From NCBI GenBank assembly GCA_013397455.1, contig VYZB01000030.1, positions 3,777,229-3,841,228 on the forward strand: DNA of 64,000 nucleotides. The letters run 5' to 3'. Of the stretch, positions 12,201-23,344 are shown piece after piece. The stretch is from Crotophaga sulcirostris (taxonomy: Eukaryota; Chordata; Aves; Cuculiformes; Crotophagidae). Under the pieces are notes generated by a model. The model had not been told where the DNA came from and made no database searches. It saw only the letters and a list, made by a program, of their open reading frames with translations. The position numbers and the translations under genes are program-made. Numbering within the stretch: position 1 is the stretch's first letter; every line of letters starts with the position of its first letter.

Positions 12201-15200
12201 CAGTTAAAGTTAAATGATTCCAGATGTTTGCTAGAAGTCTAAAATAATCAAAGAAGTTAAATCTCCTTTAATAAGCAACTTATGTTCCTCACTTCCTTAA
12301 CACTTATCAAAGGTGTCTGGTAACCTTTGTGTGAGAAGTCAGTACATAGAACTGAAACGTGAATGTAAACCAACTTCCTTCTGACTGGAAGGAATCTCAA
12401 AGTGTGTGGTTTAAGTGATAGAGAATTCTGGTTTCTCTAACCACCTATTTTTACTTTTTGAAAACAAGAATAAGTAAAGTAACAGTGCGTAAAGAAACTG
12501 AAGCATACATACATATGTTGAGTAAAGAAAAGCAAAGAAATCAATCTAGTTCAAAGAATTTGTCTTAAAATTAAATACGAACTACTGCATTTATTACTTT
12601 AAGCAATGTTGGCAGTGAGGAAGCAAAACCACCAGCACAGTTAGCAAGGTGGAAGTATGTGACCTAATGGATGAATATCCAAGATCTGAATAAAGGTGAA
12701 TTGCCACGCACTCAATGATAAATCTGCCTCAATGTTGGATGACTTGCTAAGCTGGTACAGTAAGTCCAGCCTCAAACTGAACTGTAATGGCTTGCTTGTT
12801 CTCTGAGAAATTTCTTCTTCTTCTAGGAGCTCAAGGAGACAAAGAGAGTCCATGAGAGCGTAATCGCAGAAATAGAATCTGGCCGTCAGAGAGAATTTGA
12901 GAGTAAGCTCTCAGATGCTCTGCAGGGGCTCAGAAAACAGCACGAAGAACAAATTCAAGGATACAAAGAGGAGCTGGAGCGAACATTCAGTGCAAAAGTG
13001 AGTCTGTAAAAGATGCCAATAAAACAAAGCGCAAGTTCTTCGCACCTTGAAATGATTAAAGGCACAGTAGCATAAGTGGCTTGCTGATGGAGCCCTTGCA
13101 TTCAGTGCAGAGCTGCTTGGTATAAGTTGTTATGGGCTTTTGAAGCTGTGTCAAATTTTAGAATACAACTTCTGCAAACACTTGGTCTCAAACAAAATTG
13201 GTTCAAGCATAAATACTGTCCCTTGGGGGGACAATTAAGAATGACTAATGTAATAAAGCAAATAAATGTAATTCAGGCTTCTTAAAAATGTGAGAGCTTG
13301 TCTGAGAAATTCAGAACTAAGGCGTGCTATGTTTGTTTTAAGCAATTTCAGTATTATTGGATGAAACTTGATCTACTGATTACAGTTTTATTAAAATGCA
13401 TGAAATAAGTATTCTTAACAGTTCTACAAGTGCACTTTCAAGTGTATGAGTGCAAACGTTTCTGTCCATTTGCTTGTACTGGCTAAAGGGGGAGAGGGTG
13501 GCTATGGAAGTGGTTTGACAGTTTGCCTTCCAGAACTGGTTTGTCACATCTTTCCCAGCATTAGCCACATATGCAGGAAAAACTAATGCTTTAGGCTTAT
13601 ACTCTTGATAGGTATGATCCCAGGGGTTTCTAGGTTGGTTGCAGTGTATGGTATTGGTATCTTAAGCCTTCTTTAATACTTGGTGCACAATCACACAATC
13701 TGCTACTTTTCTCAACAAGTACACGTGTTCATTTCTTCCTGGTTCTTCTGGCTTTCTCTACACTCCAACTTATACGCCAACTTGGTGAATTCCTTTGGAT
13801 GCTTCTGTCCAGGTTTCCACTGGAAATTCTGAGTGCCTCTTGTAGGAGCATGGCTCTACTTTATCCTTTCTTGGAACATCTCAAGATTGAATTGCTCCAG
13901 AAATAGCTCAGTGCTGCTTACAGTGATGCAGCAACTGTTTAGTAATAGAACTTTTAGGGAAGAACAACAGTTTAAGCACATCTGGTATCCTCTAGCCCCG
14001 TGCTTTGACAAGCAGCTTCTAAACATTCTCTGCTCTTTTGGAGAATCGATTTGCTTCATATCCATACAAAGTTTTCATGCATCTGTAACTGAAATATCCT
14101 AATCCAGCAATTTTCATTACCTGATTACTGCTGACTTTTTCTGACATGAGTGTCAAACTTGTGTAAACTTCCCTGAAAAGCAATGAAAAACTTACTGACT
14201 TGGACTTTATTGGGTATCTGTACTCTTAAGTAAAACGTAACTATTTCCAGATGTAACAGCTGGAAATCACTTGGGTTACCTTTCTTATTTAAAATACATG
14301 GTCATAAGCAACTCACTACTAACAGTGACTTATCCATAGATGGAGAACGCCCAGCTATCTGCAGCAAGACACAGTGACTTTGCGAATGCTGTTCAGGAGG
14401 AGCTGAGGGAAACAAAGCTGAGAGCTGATACTCTGACATCTCAGGTTAATCAATATCAAAGCCAGGTACTATCTTTATTTGTATATTCTTAGAATTATTT
14501 TAATCTAGATACCTAATTAAAAATACTTGCCTCTCCTCTGTACTCTTTACTTATGGTTTAACTTACTTTCCCTCCTCTTAATTTTAGATTGTTGCTTTGG
14601 AGAACAGAATAAGGGAGCTGCAGGAGACACTGGATTATGATCGAGATCTCCATCAAAGGCGTATAACTGAAAAAGAGAAAGAAGTTGCACAAGCCCAACA
14701 GCAGGCTCTAGCACAGTTGGAAGAATATGAGCATCTTCTAGATGTGAAACTGGCTCTAGATCTGGAAATAAATGCCTACAGGAAGATGCTGGAAGGAGAA
14801 GAACAGAGGTAGGCTATGACAAGATTCTCATATGAGGACTTGCTTCTTCAAGATCTCTATACTAATTAACTGTATGTTCTTCCAAATGTGGAGGAGGCAA
14901 GAAAAATATATTAAGTATGTGATTAGTGCCATTATTTCTTGAAGCATAATCTTCTGTAGATGGTATTTATATCCCACATCCACCACATGGTATAGTAAGA
15001 TGAAGTAACTTGAAAAACCTGACTGATAAAATTCAAAGGTCCATTAGACATCCCTCCCTAGAATCAACTTTCTCAAAGCTTTGTGCTACATTCTAGAGAT
15101 CTATCAAAGGCAGTGCTTAAGTTCCGTGAACGAAACTGGGAAACTGTTACCCAGACACTGCTTGGAACAACATGAACTCAATACACTTTAGGAAGGGTCA

Positions 15201-18200
15201 AAAACTTGAACTACTTCCAGTAAAGACTGTGTCTGTAGAGACTTTAAGGGAATACTTACTGCAGTTCGGAGTCTCTTTTTATCGACACAAGCATGCTCTG
15301 AACTCTAGGGCTGGAGCCATCTTCCAAACTTAACAAGCTATTTAGCTACTCTTACCAGTAAAAATGAAATCTCATATGCAAGACTTCATGGAAAGCTTGC
15401 AATAAGAAGCTGTTTGGCATGGCTAGAGTGAGAAGAAATATGCATCAGATACTCAAGTGAATGTTATCTTACTCCCTTCTAGGCTAAAGCTGTCACCCAG
15501 TCCATCTTCACACAGCACTGCAACTCAAGAAACAAGTCAAGAGAGACGGTTCCTGCATGGAAGGAAAAGGAAAATGAAAGAAACCAAAAAAAGAGGACAT
15601 AGTGCTGGATTTAAGTCTGTTGACTATGCTTCATCTTCTGGAAATGTATCTATTGAAGAAATTGATGCAGACGGGAAATTTGTCAGGCTCAGAAACAACT
15701 CTGATGAGGTACTTCTGTTCATTCTGCTCTGCATGGCTTTCTTTGGAAAGTATGAATGCTTGTGAACAGACTTGTAGCTTAGTGAAAGATGACATCAGGG
15801 AAGGATGAAGAGATGGTGTAAGAGTACTGCCAAGCAAATACAAAGTGAGGACTTCTCTGTTAACCTGGCTGCTGTCAAGAGAATACTAGAGACTGGTTGT
15901 TCCCCTGACCCTGTACTGCTGGTATTTTGTTCACAGGGGTGTCCGGGAGGTGCTTTCAGGGAAACGTGCACTGGGTTCTATGATGCACAAATCTAATCTT
16001 CAGTTGTTTCTCATCAGATTCAGGCAAGCACTATCAGAAGTACTACTTATCCTTGAACTAAATAAGGTGCTTAGTACGTTGGATAATGACAGCTTCTTAT
16101 TACTTAGAAATGCTTGAAACAGCTAAAAGGGCGAATAAAGCTGACAGTATCTAATCTATGTAGAGGATTTATTTGACCAATTAGATAATTCTTAGTTTAG
16201 TCTACAAATCCAGAATTAGAATTAATCCTCAGAGCTCTGAAACTAGTGGCTGGCAGCTAGCCACTTCAGCCTGAGATACCTTAAAATTTCACAGGCTACT
16301 ATCTATGTGTTATATGGCCCAAGTTGGTAGATAGGCATGACCAACTTCATTTAAAAGAATCTGCCTGATAAAGAGCATGATTTCCCCCCATCACCCCCCC
16401 AACAAAAGGCAAGAATAGATATGCCTAAGGTTGTGAGACTAGGATTAATCCTAAGGAAACAGTGAGAGAACTGATAGGGAGACTTTAGTGGAAACTTGAA
16501 AGCTTCCTCAAAATTGATCAGAATCTTGTATGCTACAGGAATAAGACTAAAACTGACCCTTGAGTCTGGGAAGAACCCTGTACTTGTTTGTTATGGTGGT
16601 GATCTGAGAGAAATTTCTTGTCCCACAGGATCAACCACTACATGGATGTGTGTTAAGAAGACGTCTTGAAACTGTGTCAGATGCAACATACAAATTTCCT
16701 TCACAGTTCATTCTTCCAGCGGGCCAAATAGTTACAGTAGGTAGTGTTTTTGCAAAACTTACTTGGAGCTCTGTTCTTATGGTAATAGAGATTCATATAA
16801 TAAGGAAAACTAAATTGATAACTGCAAGTGCTTAAACAACTAAAATCCTTATTTTGTGGAGAGGGAGATGGGAAAGGTCTTTACAACAACTTGATCTGAA
16901 ATGCCTGTTAAATTTTCTTTAAAGATAGATCTTGGATTGAATTTGGATGATCCCAGACTGGGATGTGCTTTTATTATGAACAGAATCAATACGTTCTAGC
17001 TTATTAGGATTCCCCATACTCTTGTGATATGGTGCAAGTTGTGCAAAGAGTTTCACTGTTGCAAAAAGCTTTAGTCCACTACAGTTCAGTGATGCTGAGC
17101 TCACAGTTGATTAGTACTATGCTAAATATTGGCTCTAAAGTAATGCTTGAAGTATATTTAGATAATGATCAAAGAGCCTAATTCTGCTCTCCAAACTCTG
17201 TACAAGCTTGCTCAAGAAATGTGAGTGACCCTAGGCTAGAAGCCATCTTGTATACACAAATTGCTCTCATGAGGATGTCTGGCTGTGGCTTGGCTCTGTA
17301 ACCCAAACAGTATGCATGTCCAAGCAAGGCTACCTCTGCAGCAGGTAGAAGCTCTTAGTGCAGAAAAGGCTATTAACTGTTTTACAGATTTCAGTTAAAA
17401 CTTTACCACAATTCTTGATAGTCCTGAAAAGAACTAACCTGCCAGGGTCACAGTACTTCAGTTTTTGTTACTGGACATCTTTGGTACTGGAGTATTTAAG
17501 AGTGCATATATTAGACTGAATCCTAATCTGACTACAAATAAGATCCTTCAGATGCTCATCTGTTGCAGGTCTGGGGTGCAGCTGCTGGTGTAAGCCCAGG
17601 TCCTAGTGATCTGGTCTGGAAGTCTCAAAAGTCTTGGGGAACTGGGGATAAAATTGGTGTTACACTTATCACGGATGATGGTGAGGTAAGTGAGATACTA
17701 AATAGCTGCTGCTGTCCTAATACCTAACTTGCTTGATGTGCTTAATTCTTGGGGGTTGTTAGTAGCAATTCATCTGTGTTCTAGAAACTCGCGGAGAGGA
17801 AGATAATGCTTGTACCCAGAGAAGAAGGTGGTGAGCAAGGTGATGATTATGAAGAAATAACTGGAAGTGAAATGGAGTTTCCATCTCAGGTAAGGTGCCT
17901 GAAGTTTAAACACATGCTGTTAACAGTATCATTCGATGGCCCTTTCTTTTCATTACTGTATGAAAATACTTCCCCAAGTACTATCCATATCCTACAACTC
18001 TTAACATTTTTCTTGATGTCAGACCAAAAGAAGAAGAAAAAAGAAATGTTGCTTGGTTTCGTGATAGTGGTTCCTGTGAGTACTCTTAAGCAGGTGAGAT
18101 AGTGAGAATCACGCTTGTCATCTTGGAGAAATTGCTTCATTAATAGCGCTGCAGTCTCTTGTCCCATGTAGGATGTAGCTTGCATGGCTTTGCATCAGAA

Positions 18201-19928
18201 GTGGAATTGATGTTTTGCTTCTCTGGTTGAACATGATCAAATAGCAGCATTAATTTTCATCTCTTACTACTGACACACTGAAAAATACTAGCTTTAATGT
18301 CTGCTTCATCTAAGCATCTGACTATGAGTAAACTTAAAAGCTGTTAACCCAAGGACAGAATGCAGACACTAACTAGAAATATCGTGTTTCTGTGGGTTGA
18401 ACTAACTTATTTGACACTCCAAACAGTGTGCCTGACCTGCTAATAAGGTAACTTGAATTCACACTGAAGAAACCTAGTATTTTAATTCAAAAGTATTAAA
18501 AGCCTAAAATCAAAGTCTTTAGTGTATTAATGCTTAAGTCCCTCTAAAACTCAAGCATGAATCTGAGGAATTTCCAATCCAGTTCGTTTCTGGGATTTTT
18601 TTTTTAATTTTTCTGTGCAAAATAAGAATCTCTAGTCTTATATTCTCTTCCTCCTGCTGGCACAGTATGTTGAGCTACCACAGTTCTGCTCCTATACAGT
18701 TACAAGGAGGGCTTGCATCTTAGTGCACCACGTCTTAAAGCCAGCACTATTTCCTAGATATTTATAAAATATACCTGTCTGAAAACTTAAAAGTATTTTA
18801 GTACTGGCTTTCTAAGAACAAACAGTTACTGCCTGCTGCTTGGTTCTCTCCTTGTCCTTCTTTCAAACAGAAAATCTGGGTAAATAACTTATAATATCAT
18901 CTGGCTTAAAGGATGTTTATCAAAGCCTCTGGACTTCTGTTCACATTCTTGTAATATTTTCAGTCTCTCACTGAAGGAGAGAAGACCCTCACTGAAGACC
19001 CTCGTGTAAATAGGGAAAGGTTCTATAATGCTATTCTAGCCTTTTGGGCTCTTAATGCACAGCGTACACCAAAGTGGTTGTACTAATGCCAGTGGAAGCT
19101 TTAGGCTTATAAACTTACTGATAAAGGCTTCTCCACGTTTGGAGTAAGGCTTCTCCAAGTTTTTGTTATTTTTTTTTTTCTTTTTCCTAAAGGATCTTTA
19201 TTTGAGTCAACTAATAATGTGGTTTATTTGGCAATCAGCCATGGAAAGTGAAAAAGTGAAAGTAACTTTCTTCCTTACACATATAATCTGTTTTATCAGC
19301 AACTTTACAATACAGTTATGTGTCACTTCCAGTAAAAAACAATTCTCATACTCGCACTCAGAAGTTAATGTCATTCCTGTCTGCTGAATCCCTGTCAAAC
19401 TCTTGTCATTAGTACCTATATGCTTCTGCTGCAGTGGTAGGACTGAAATACAGGCAGCTTAGTGAAAAACAGTTAACATCTTGCACGCAGTAAAAGAAAG
19501 CATGCTGTACTTTAAAGCAAGGCAGGTTTCCATAGTTTCTGCTTCTGTTTTCACCATCCTAACTTGGGTAGCATGAATCTGCATGCCAGTTCAGTTTTGA
19601 TGCTTCAGAACTGAGGTACTAATAACTTGATAGCCTTTTGTTTATGGACGCATACGCATATGTATCACATGGACTCAAGTTCCTAAAAGTTTGTTGTCTT
19701 TCCCCCACCCCCAAACCATCTTGTATAGTTAAGGTACTGCCTCTCCTGAAAGTTTGCTTTACTTTATTAATAAGTAAATCTACAAAACACTTAACACCCC
19801 TCTTCCCATGTGAGGATCAAGTATGTAACCAGCAATAAATACTAAGATTCTACACATGTTAATTAGCCTAATGTCTTGATGTTTTATTTCTGCAGCAAAA
19901 TGAGGATCCTAGATGTTCTATCATGTAA
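5862..19928 (+). CDS. LMNB3: Lamin L(III) / lamin B3, 11 core exons, 584 aa
   Basis: A nuclear intermediate-filament protein that polymerises into the lamina under the inner nuclear membrane. Coding exons: 5862-6226, 10623-10779, 11797-11922, 12827-12997, 14340-14465, 14588-14808, 15483-15708, 16629-16736, 17569-17685, 17785-17889, 19896-19928. All join in frame at GT-AG sites. Several lengths (157, 126, 171, 126, 221, 108) equal those of lamin A. Order: head about 1-30; coil rod about 32-388, starting [21 protein letters not shown] and ending in the [15 protein letters not shown] motif; SPSP at 393-396; nuclear localisation signal [13 protein letters not shown] at 415-427; lamin-tail Ig fold about 441-541; acidic stretch; CaaX box CSIM. 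The [24 protein letters not shown] and GTGD stretches and the length agree with amphibian lamin L(III) (about 583 aa, from memory) better than with A, B1 or B2. In amphibians and fish it is mainly an oocyte and early-embryo lamin; use in birds is inferred. The symbol follows the frog gene. Confidence 0.93.
6227..10622. other. Lamin intron 1
   Basis: A 4.4-kb intron from donor gtgggt to acceptor cttgcag. The first 100 bases belong to the CpG island. Positions about 9640-10320 form an isolated GC-rich block with long overlapping open frames on both strands (195 codons on - at 9602-10189, 157 codons on + at 9828-10301). Their translations are proline/alanine-rich and resemble nothing I know, so I treat them as by-products of base composition. 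The rest is ordinary AT-rich intron. Confidence 0.7.
10623..10779 (+). CDS. LMNB3: Lamin exon 2: coil 1B
   Basis: 157 bases, the same length as exon 2 of lamin A. The first base completes the split arginine codon 122. The text [19 protein letters not shown] followed by [16 protein letters not shown] is the conserved middle of coil 1B. Acceptor cttgcag, donor act|gtaaga, ending in phase 0. Confidence 0.96.
10780..11796. other. Lamin intron 2
   Basis: AT-rich intron with acceptor ttttttctag. No coding or repeat signal seen. Confidence 0.8.
11797..11922 (+). CDS. LMNB3: Lamin exon 3: coil 1B
   Basis: 126 bases, 42 codons, phase 0 at both ends, as in other lamins. It carries the [12 protein letters not shown] core of coil 1B, including the 'EMLRRVD' motif shared with lamin A. 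Donor gat|gtatgt. Confidence 0.96.
11923..12826. other. Lamin intron 3
   Basis: AT-rich intron ending in a strong pyrimidine tract, tttcttcttcttctag. Nothing else recognised. Confidence 0.8.
12827..12997 (+). CDS. LMNB3: Lamin exon 4: end of coil 1B and linker to coil 2
   Basis: 171 bases, 57 codons, equal to lamin A exon 4. Contains [11 protein letters not shown] and [21 protein letters not shown], conserved in all vertebrate lamins. Donor aaa|gtgagt. Confidence 0.96.
12998..14339. other. Lamin intron 4
   Basis: AT-rich intron of 1.3 kb with no recognised repeat. An 89-codon open frame at 13833-14102 has no family resemblance and crosses no plausible splice site. Confidence 0.75.
14340..14465 (+). 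CDS. LMNB3: Lamin exon 5: coil 2
   Basis: 126 bases, 42 codons, phase 0. Starts [14 protein letters not shown], aligned with the LENAQ/LDNAR start of this exon in other lamins. Acceptor tccatag, donor cag|gtacta. Confidence 0.95.
14588..14808 (+). CDS. LMNB3: Lamin exon 6: end of coil 2, helix termination motif
   Basis: 221 bases, the same as lamin A exon 6, after a very short intron of 122 bases. Contains [20 protein letters not shown], the helix termination consensus shared by all intermediate filaments and needed for head-to-tail overlap. Ends in phase 2 inside arginine 389. Confidence 0.97.
14809..15482. other. Lamin intron 6
   Basis: Intron of 674 bases with acceptor cccttctag. No other signal seen. 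Confidence 0.8.
15483..15708 (+). CDS. LMNB3: Lamin exon 7: C-terminal mitotic site, nuclear localisation signal, start of Ig fold
   Basis: 226 bases, residues 389-464. LKLSPSPSS keeps the serine-proline pair equivalent to the mitotic Cdk1 site after the rod. The basic cluster [13 protein letters not shown] at about 415-427 is the nuclear localisation signal. [18 protein letters not shown] begins the lamin-tail Ig domain. Donor gag|gtactt. Confidence 0.95.
15709..16628. other. Lamin intron 7
   Basis: Intron of 920 bases, AT-rich, acceptor tcccacag. A C-rich patch (ccccccatcacccccccaac) lies near 16384-16402. Nothing else recognised. Confidence 0.75.
16629..16736 (+). CDS. LMNB3: Lamin exon 8: Ig fold
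   Basis: 108 bases, 36 codons, as in lamin [13 protein letters not shown] and [16 protein letters not shown] are strands of the lamin-tail Ig domain. Donor aca|gtaggt. Confidence 0.94.
16737..17568. other. Lamin intron 8
   Basis: Intron of 832 bases with acceptor ctgttgcag. No further feature seen. Confidence 0.8.
17569..17685 (+). CDS. LMNB3: Lamin exon 9: Ig fold, end
   Basis: 117 bases, 39 codons. [20 protein letters not shown] and [11 protein letters not shown] complete the Ig domain. The [14 protein letters not shown] block closely follows the frog L(III) form. Donor gag|gtaagt; the next intron has only 99 bases. Confidence 0.95.
17785..17889 (+). CDS. LMNB3: Lamin exon 10: acidic C-terminal segment
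   Basis: 105 bases, 35 codons, phase 0. Encodes [16 protein letters not shown] and then a strongly acidic tail ([11 protein letters not shown]) ending FPSQ. The long A-type-specific tail is absent. Donor cag|gtaagg. Because it ends in phase 0, either of the two downstream terminal exons can follow it in frame. Confidence 0.92.
17890..19895. other. Lamin intron 10, contains the alternative CaaX exon
   Basis: A 2.0-kb interval between exon 10 and the CSIM exon. Apart from the alternative exon at 18023-18075 it is AT-rich, with T runs near 18597 and 19170. No further exon recognised. Confidence 0.75.
18023..18075 (+). CDS. LMNB3: Alternative lamin terminal exon: polybasic run plus second CaaX box (coding 18023-18064)
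   Basis: After acceptor 'gatgtcag' the frame that continues exon 10 reads [13 protein letters not shown] and then a stop at 18062-18064. This is a seven-residue basic run, a cysteine and a CaaX box CLVS, a layout like the membrane anchors of Ras-family proteins: farnesylated cysteine, upstream cysteine that could be palmitoylated, basic residues binding acidic lipids. A donor, cct|gtgagt, follows 11 bases after the stop. The exon could therefore be included as a 53-base cassette ahead of the CSIM exon, with the stop too close to the last junction for nonsense-mediated decay. The resulting protein would be 587 aa. From memory, two alternative CaaX exons have been described for amphibian and fish lamin L(III). 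Inclusion in this species is inferred. Confidence 0.85.
19896..19928 (+). CDS. LMNB3: Lamin terminal exon: [10 protein letters not shown], CaaX box CSIM
   Basis: After acceptor 'tttctgcag' the frame from exon 10 reads [10 protein letters not shown] and stops at 19926-19928. CSIM is a farnesyltransferase-type CaaX box, the same as in prelamin A and, from memory, in frog lamin L(III). Farnesylation and carboxymethylation target the protein to the inner nuclear membrane. No basic run precedes the cysteine, in contrast to the alternative exon. Confidence 0.95.
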   Translation, partial: QNEDPRCSIM

Positions 19929-21650
19929 TGTGGACAGATGATCATCTGAAAACACTTCTTAATCCCAGGTGACATAGACTACATGTGCTTTGGTATCTTC
20001 TGCAATACATGAGACTTGGAATTCACATCTCCCGTCTGACCTCTTTGTAAGAAACATCACCATAACATGAAGAAATTTCCTACTCTGATACTGGACCCTG
20101 TCCTTGGATTCACTGACGTAAACGGCAATAGAATACAAGCTCCATGTGAAGTTACTTTTTGTCTTAACACAAGGATCTGGTTTCCATGACCTGCTGAAAC
20201 AGTGGAGGGTACACAGTCTACAAAACTTCTGAACATATGCCCTAGAAGGATGCTAAATAGTTGCTTTGGCTTTCTCAGTATTCTGATATGGTTTCTCCAA
20301 AGGTAACTTCTGTTTCAAGCCTGAGTGGGAAACTACATGGACCAGATCACACCCTAGCTGGCACCTTGAGCAAGTCTGAACTGGGATGAAGTAAAGTGTT
20401 ACCCTGAAGAGTGAGTGTCTGAAATGTTTCCTGCTCAGATTCTGATGCTGAAATATATGCAACTGATCAGACCACTTGCTAGAGAACTTCCTAGTGTGAA
20501 GCATTTTAAAATTAAAAGAAAGTTGTAAAAAATATTCTTGACTTAAATACACTGTTCCTGTATTTTAGCACCTGGAAATACACCAGTTTCAGTATTGTAT
20601 GTTCCTAGATAGCGTACTAGCACATAGCTGTGTCAACCTTGACTTGGACAGTTGTATCCTGTAAATGTGAAAAAGCGTCTCATTCTGGCAGAGAAGGTAC
20701 TGTAATTAGCAATATTAGTGTTCTGTTTGGTCCCACCAAGCCAGCTTTCTATGGTGCTAGAAAAGCATGCTGAAATAAAACAAAACTAGCAAGCACCCAC
20801 TGTAGTAATAGGTGCATCAAAATTAATGACTCCTAGAGTCCTATGTACAGAAACTGTGCAGTCTGCAGTACTGCTTTGTGTATGTCTAAACGGGGCAGTT
20901 AGGGAATACTCTCTATTGGCCAGTACATAGTTTACTGTAACTTAAGTACTCTGTCCATGTAAAGCCTGACCTCTAACCCCCAGAAACCAGGCAGACAGCC
21001 TCTGGGGCTACTGCATTTAATTATTCTTCGCCTCTTTTTATCAAAATGCTTACTTGCTGGCTCTATCTAGAGTAAAGAAAGGGTCTTTATGATCAACTCT
21101 TTAAAGGAAGTGTAGCTTGAGGGAGGGGAGAAGCCGAGACTACAGACTTCTCCAAATGCTGGAATAGTTTTGACTGCCTCTTACCTTGCCAAAGCACTCA
21201 GTTTTGAATTTAAGGCCTGTTATGTGTTAGGATGCAGTTGTTAAGGTGAAGCTTTCTTTATACCAGCCTTAAATCTTAAGTTATTTAAAGATTCTAGTTT
21301 GGAGATATCAAGAGTAGATACTGGTTTAATACTTGCATTTTAGCAGATCTGAATTCTTGTTGTACCTTATGGTCCACATAGAAATAGCTGCTGCTATAGC
21401 CTTGCTATATTTATCTTGATTTCTTAAACTTTTGTAACAATTAAAGATATTTTTCATGAACTTAATATTTGCAGGTTAAATAAAGTTGTATTTGTTCATT
21501 GATCTTTCTTGAGTGGCTCAAACAACTTTAAAGAAATAAAACTGAGTTTAGGGAAAATTTTCTGCACACTGAAGAAACCTTGAAAAATGCAGTGTCTTGT
21601 CCTGTTTATATTTATTGCTCACTTCTTCAAATAAAGCTGAACTGCTACAA
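19929..21650 (+). other. Probable lamin 3' UTR
   Basis: AT-rich sequence after the last stop. AATAAA hexamers on the + strand at 20774-20779, 21479-21484, 21535-21540 and 21630-21635 are candidate poly(A) signals. The one at 21479 is followed by the T/GT-rich 'gttgtatttgttcatt', which makes it the best candidate. No second gene is visible in this stretch. Confidence 0.55.
21479..21484 (+). promoter_or_regulatory. Best candidate lamin poly(A) signal AATAAA
   Basis: Canonical hexamer followed within 20 bases by a GT/T-rich element. Two more hexamers lie within 160 bases, so alternative cleavage is possible. Confidence 0.5.
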
Positions 21651-23344
21651 ACTTGATTTAAGAGGAGTCCTCAGTACTTCAAGTGCAACCTTTTCATAGC
21701 ATAAGCAAGGGATGGCATTGAGTAACAACCATAAAAGTCTTGAGTGAGTGTACAAGACTTGATAGGTAATAGCAATGGTACAGGATGTTTGGTAATGCTA
21801 CCCCTTGTCCAGGAAATGAGATCTAATTCTATTTACTTAACTATGCAACCTACAGTCTTAAAAACTCACATACTAAATCAATTCTCTGTGCAAGGGTTCT
21901 TACTGTGCAAATTATCTTCCTGATACCAAACCTTAAATAGAAGTAGATTTGCTATGACCTCTCTATATAGTTTATCCTAATCAATAACTGTATAGCTTTC
22001 TCAACTTGCTTCTAACTTAGTATTTTTGCAACAGCTTCTACTGCATCTGAGTGAGAGCTCTACACTAAATGGCAAGCTCCCTACTGTAAAGTGTAGTGAG
22101 AATTCAAGCCTTTATTTATGTGTATGTACACACCTGTGTACGTATGTGATTCCTTCCTCTAGGGAATTCTAGTGGGGTAAAAGATTTCAATGGCCTTTTG
22201 CTTGCCTGCTATGGAAAGGTATGACTGGTGAAACCTCTCTGATAACGGAGGGAAATGCAAAAGCAGCTGTGAATCCCTCACACTTAAACCTTTGAAAGCT
22301 GTCCTGTACATTGTGTATTCAGAATGTCATAGCTACTTTCATTCAAGAACTAGATTTAGGACAAGTTACTTTCTATATTGCTGCTCTAATAACTACTGGG
22401 TACTTGCCCATGGATTTTCCTCTTTGCACGAGCAAGTCCAAATTCTAAGATTACGTGCCCTAAGTGGCAGGTTGTAGCCAAAGCTGCAAAGAATAACCCT
22501 CTACTTCTCTTGTGAGTGTTGTGTAAGCCACAGCCAGAGATGAGAGAAACTAGAAAGTCATGGTTTTGATAGTCAGTTAGGGTCTATTTATGTTTCTTAC
22601 AAAGAAAAGTTACTGCACCTGTGCTGCACATGAAATAGGGAATGCCTGTTCAACTGGAATGCAGAAGCAAATAGAGCTTGAAACACTGAAGCTGGTCTCA
22701 AACCTGTTTGCCCATAAAGAGTTCAGCTCCTTTCTCATCTCACTCTGTCTGGAAAAAGATTATAGGTTCCTCTGGGGCTGCTGAATTTTGTGGTCATTAC
22801 TACATCTGTGTTTGCTAAGGGAAGCAGGAAAAGGCCAACAGAAAACCAAATTAATTCTTCATTTTGATAGTATTTAAGATGTGCTCAAGTCTGTCTTTCA
22901 TTTCGAGGCACTTTTGCATGTATTTAGCTATAGCATGTCTGTCTTTCCTTCTCCAACCTGTTCAAATAAATCAAAAAGTAGGTATGTATTGACTTTTCAT
23001 TTGTTTGCAGTAGTCACCAGCGATACTCACCTTCACCCATTTATCTCAATGAAGTTCTATACAAACCCTGTGGAGTCAGCACCAGTTTGCTCTTCGTTTG
23101 AAGGATTTTTTCTCTTATCCTCCTGCTAGAAGAAAATTTTAACAGACATTATAAATGCTTCACAATCAGTAGGGAGAGAGCAAGATTATAAAAAATTCCA
23201 GTGGCTGAGATGTCATAAACTAAGACTTTGGCTTTTTTTCATGCATTTTTAATGTAGCATTGTTTTCTTCTGATGTGTTTAGCAAAAGTGACCTCTAGCC
23301 CAAAAAGAAATGCCAGAATTATAGGAATAGAAGGAGCAACCACT
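21651..23344. other. Intergenic gap between convergent genes
   Basis: About 1.7 kb between the probable 3' ends of the lamin gene (+) and SH3GL3 (-). AT-rich, no exon-like frame, no recognised repeat. Confidence 0.6.

Noticed and set aside
17806..18102. 98-codon frame running from exon 10 through the donor into the intron, ending VSTLKQVR
   Set aside because: It reads across a good donor and acceptor. The spliced frame instead gives the polybasic CaaX end, so the read-through frame is an artefact.
5862..19928. Assignment to lamin A, B1 or B2
   Set aside because: No A-type tail extension. The [13 protein letters not shown] rod start, the LVWKSQK-GTGD tail block, the length and the paired CaaX exons fit lamin L(III) better.
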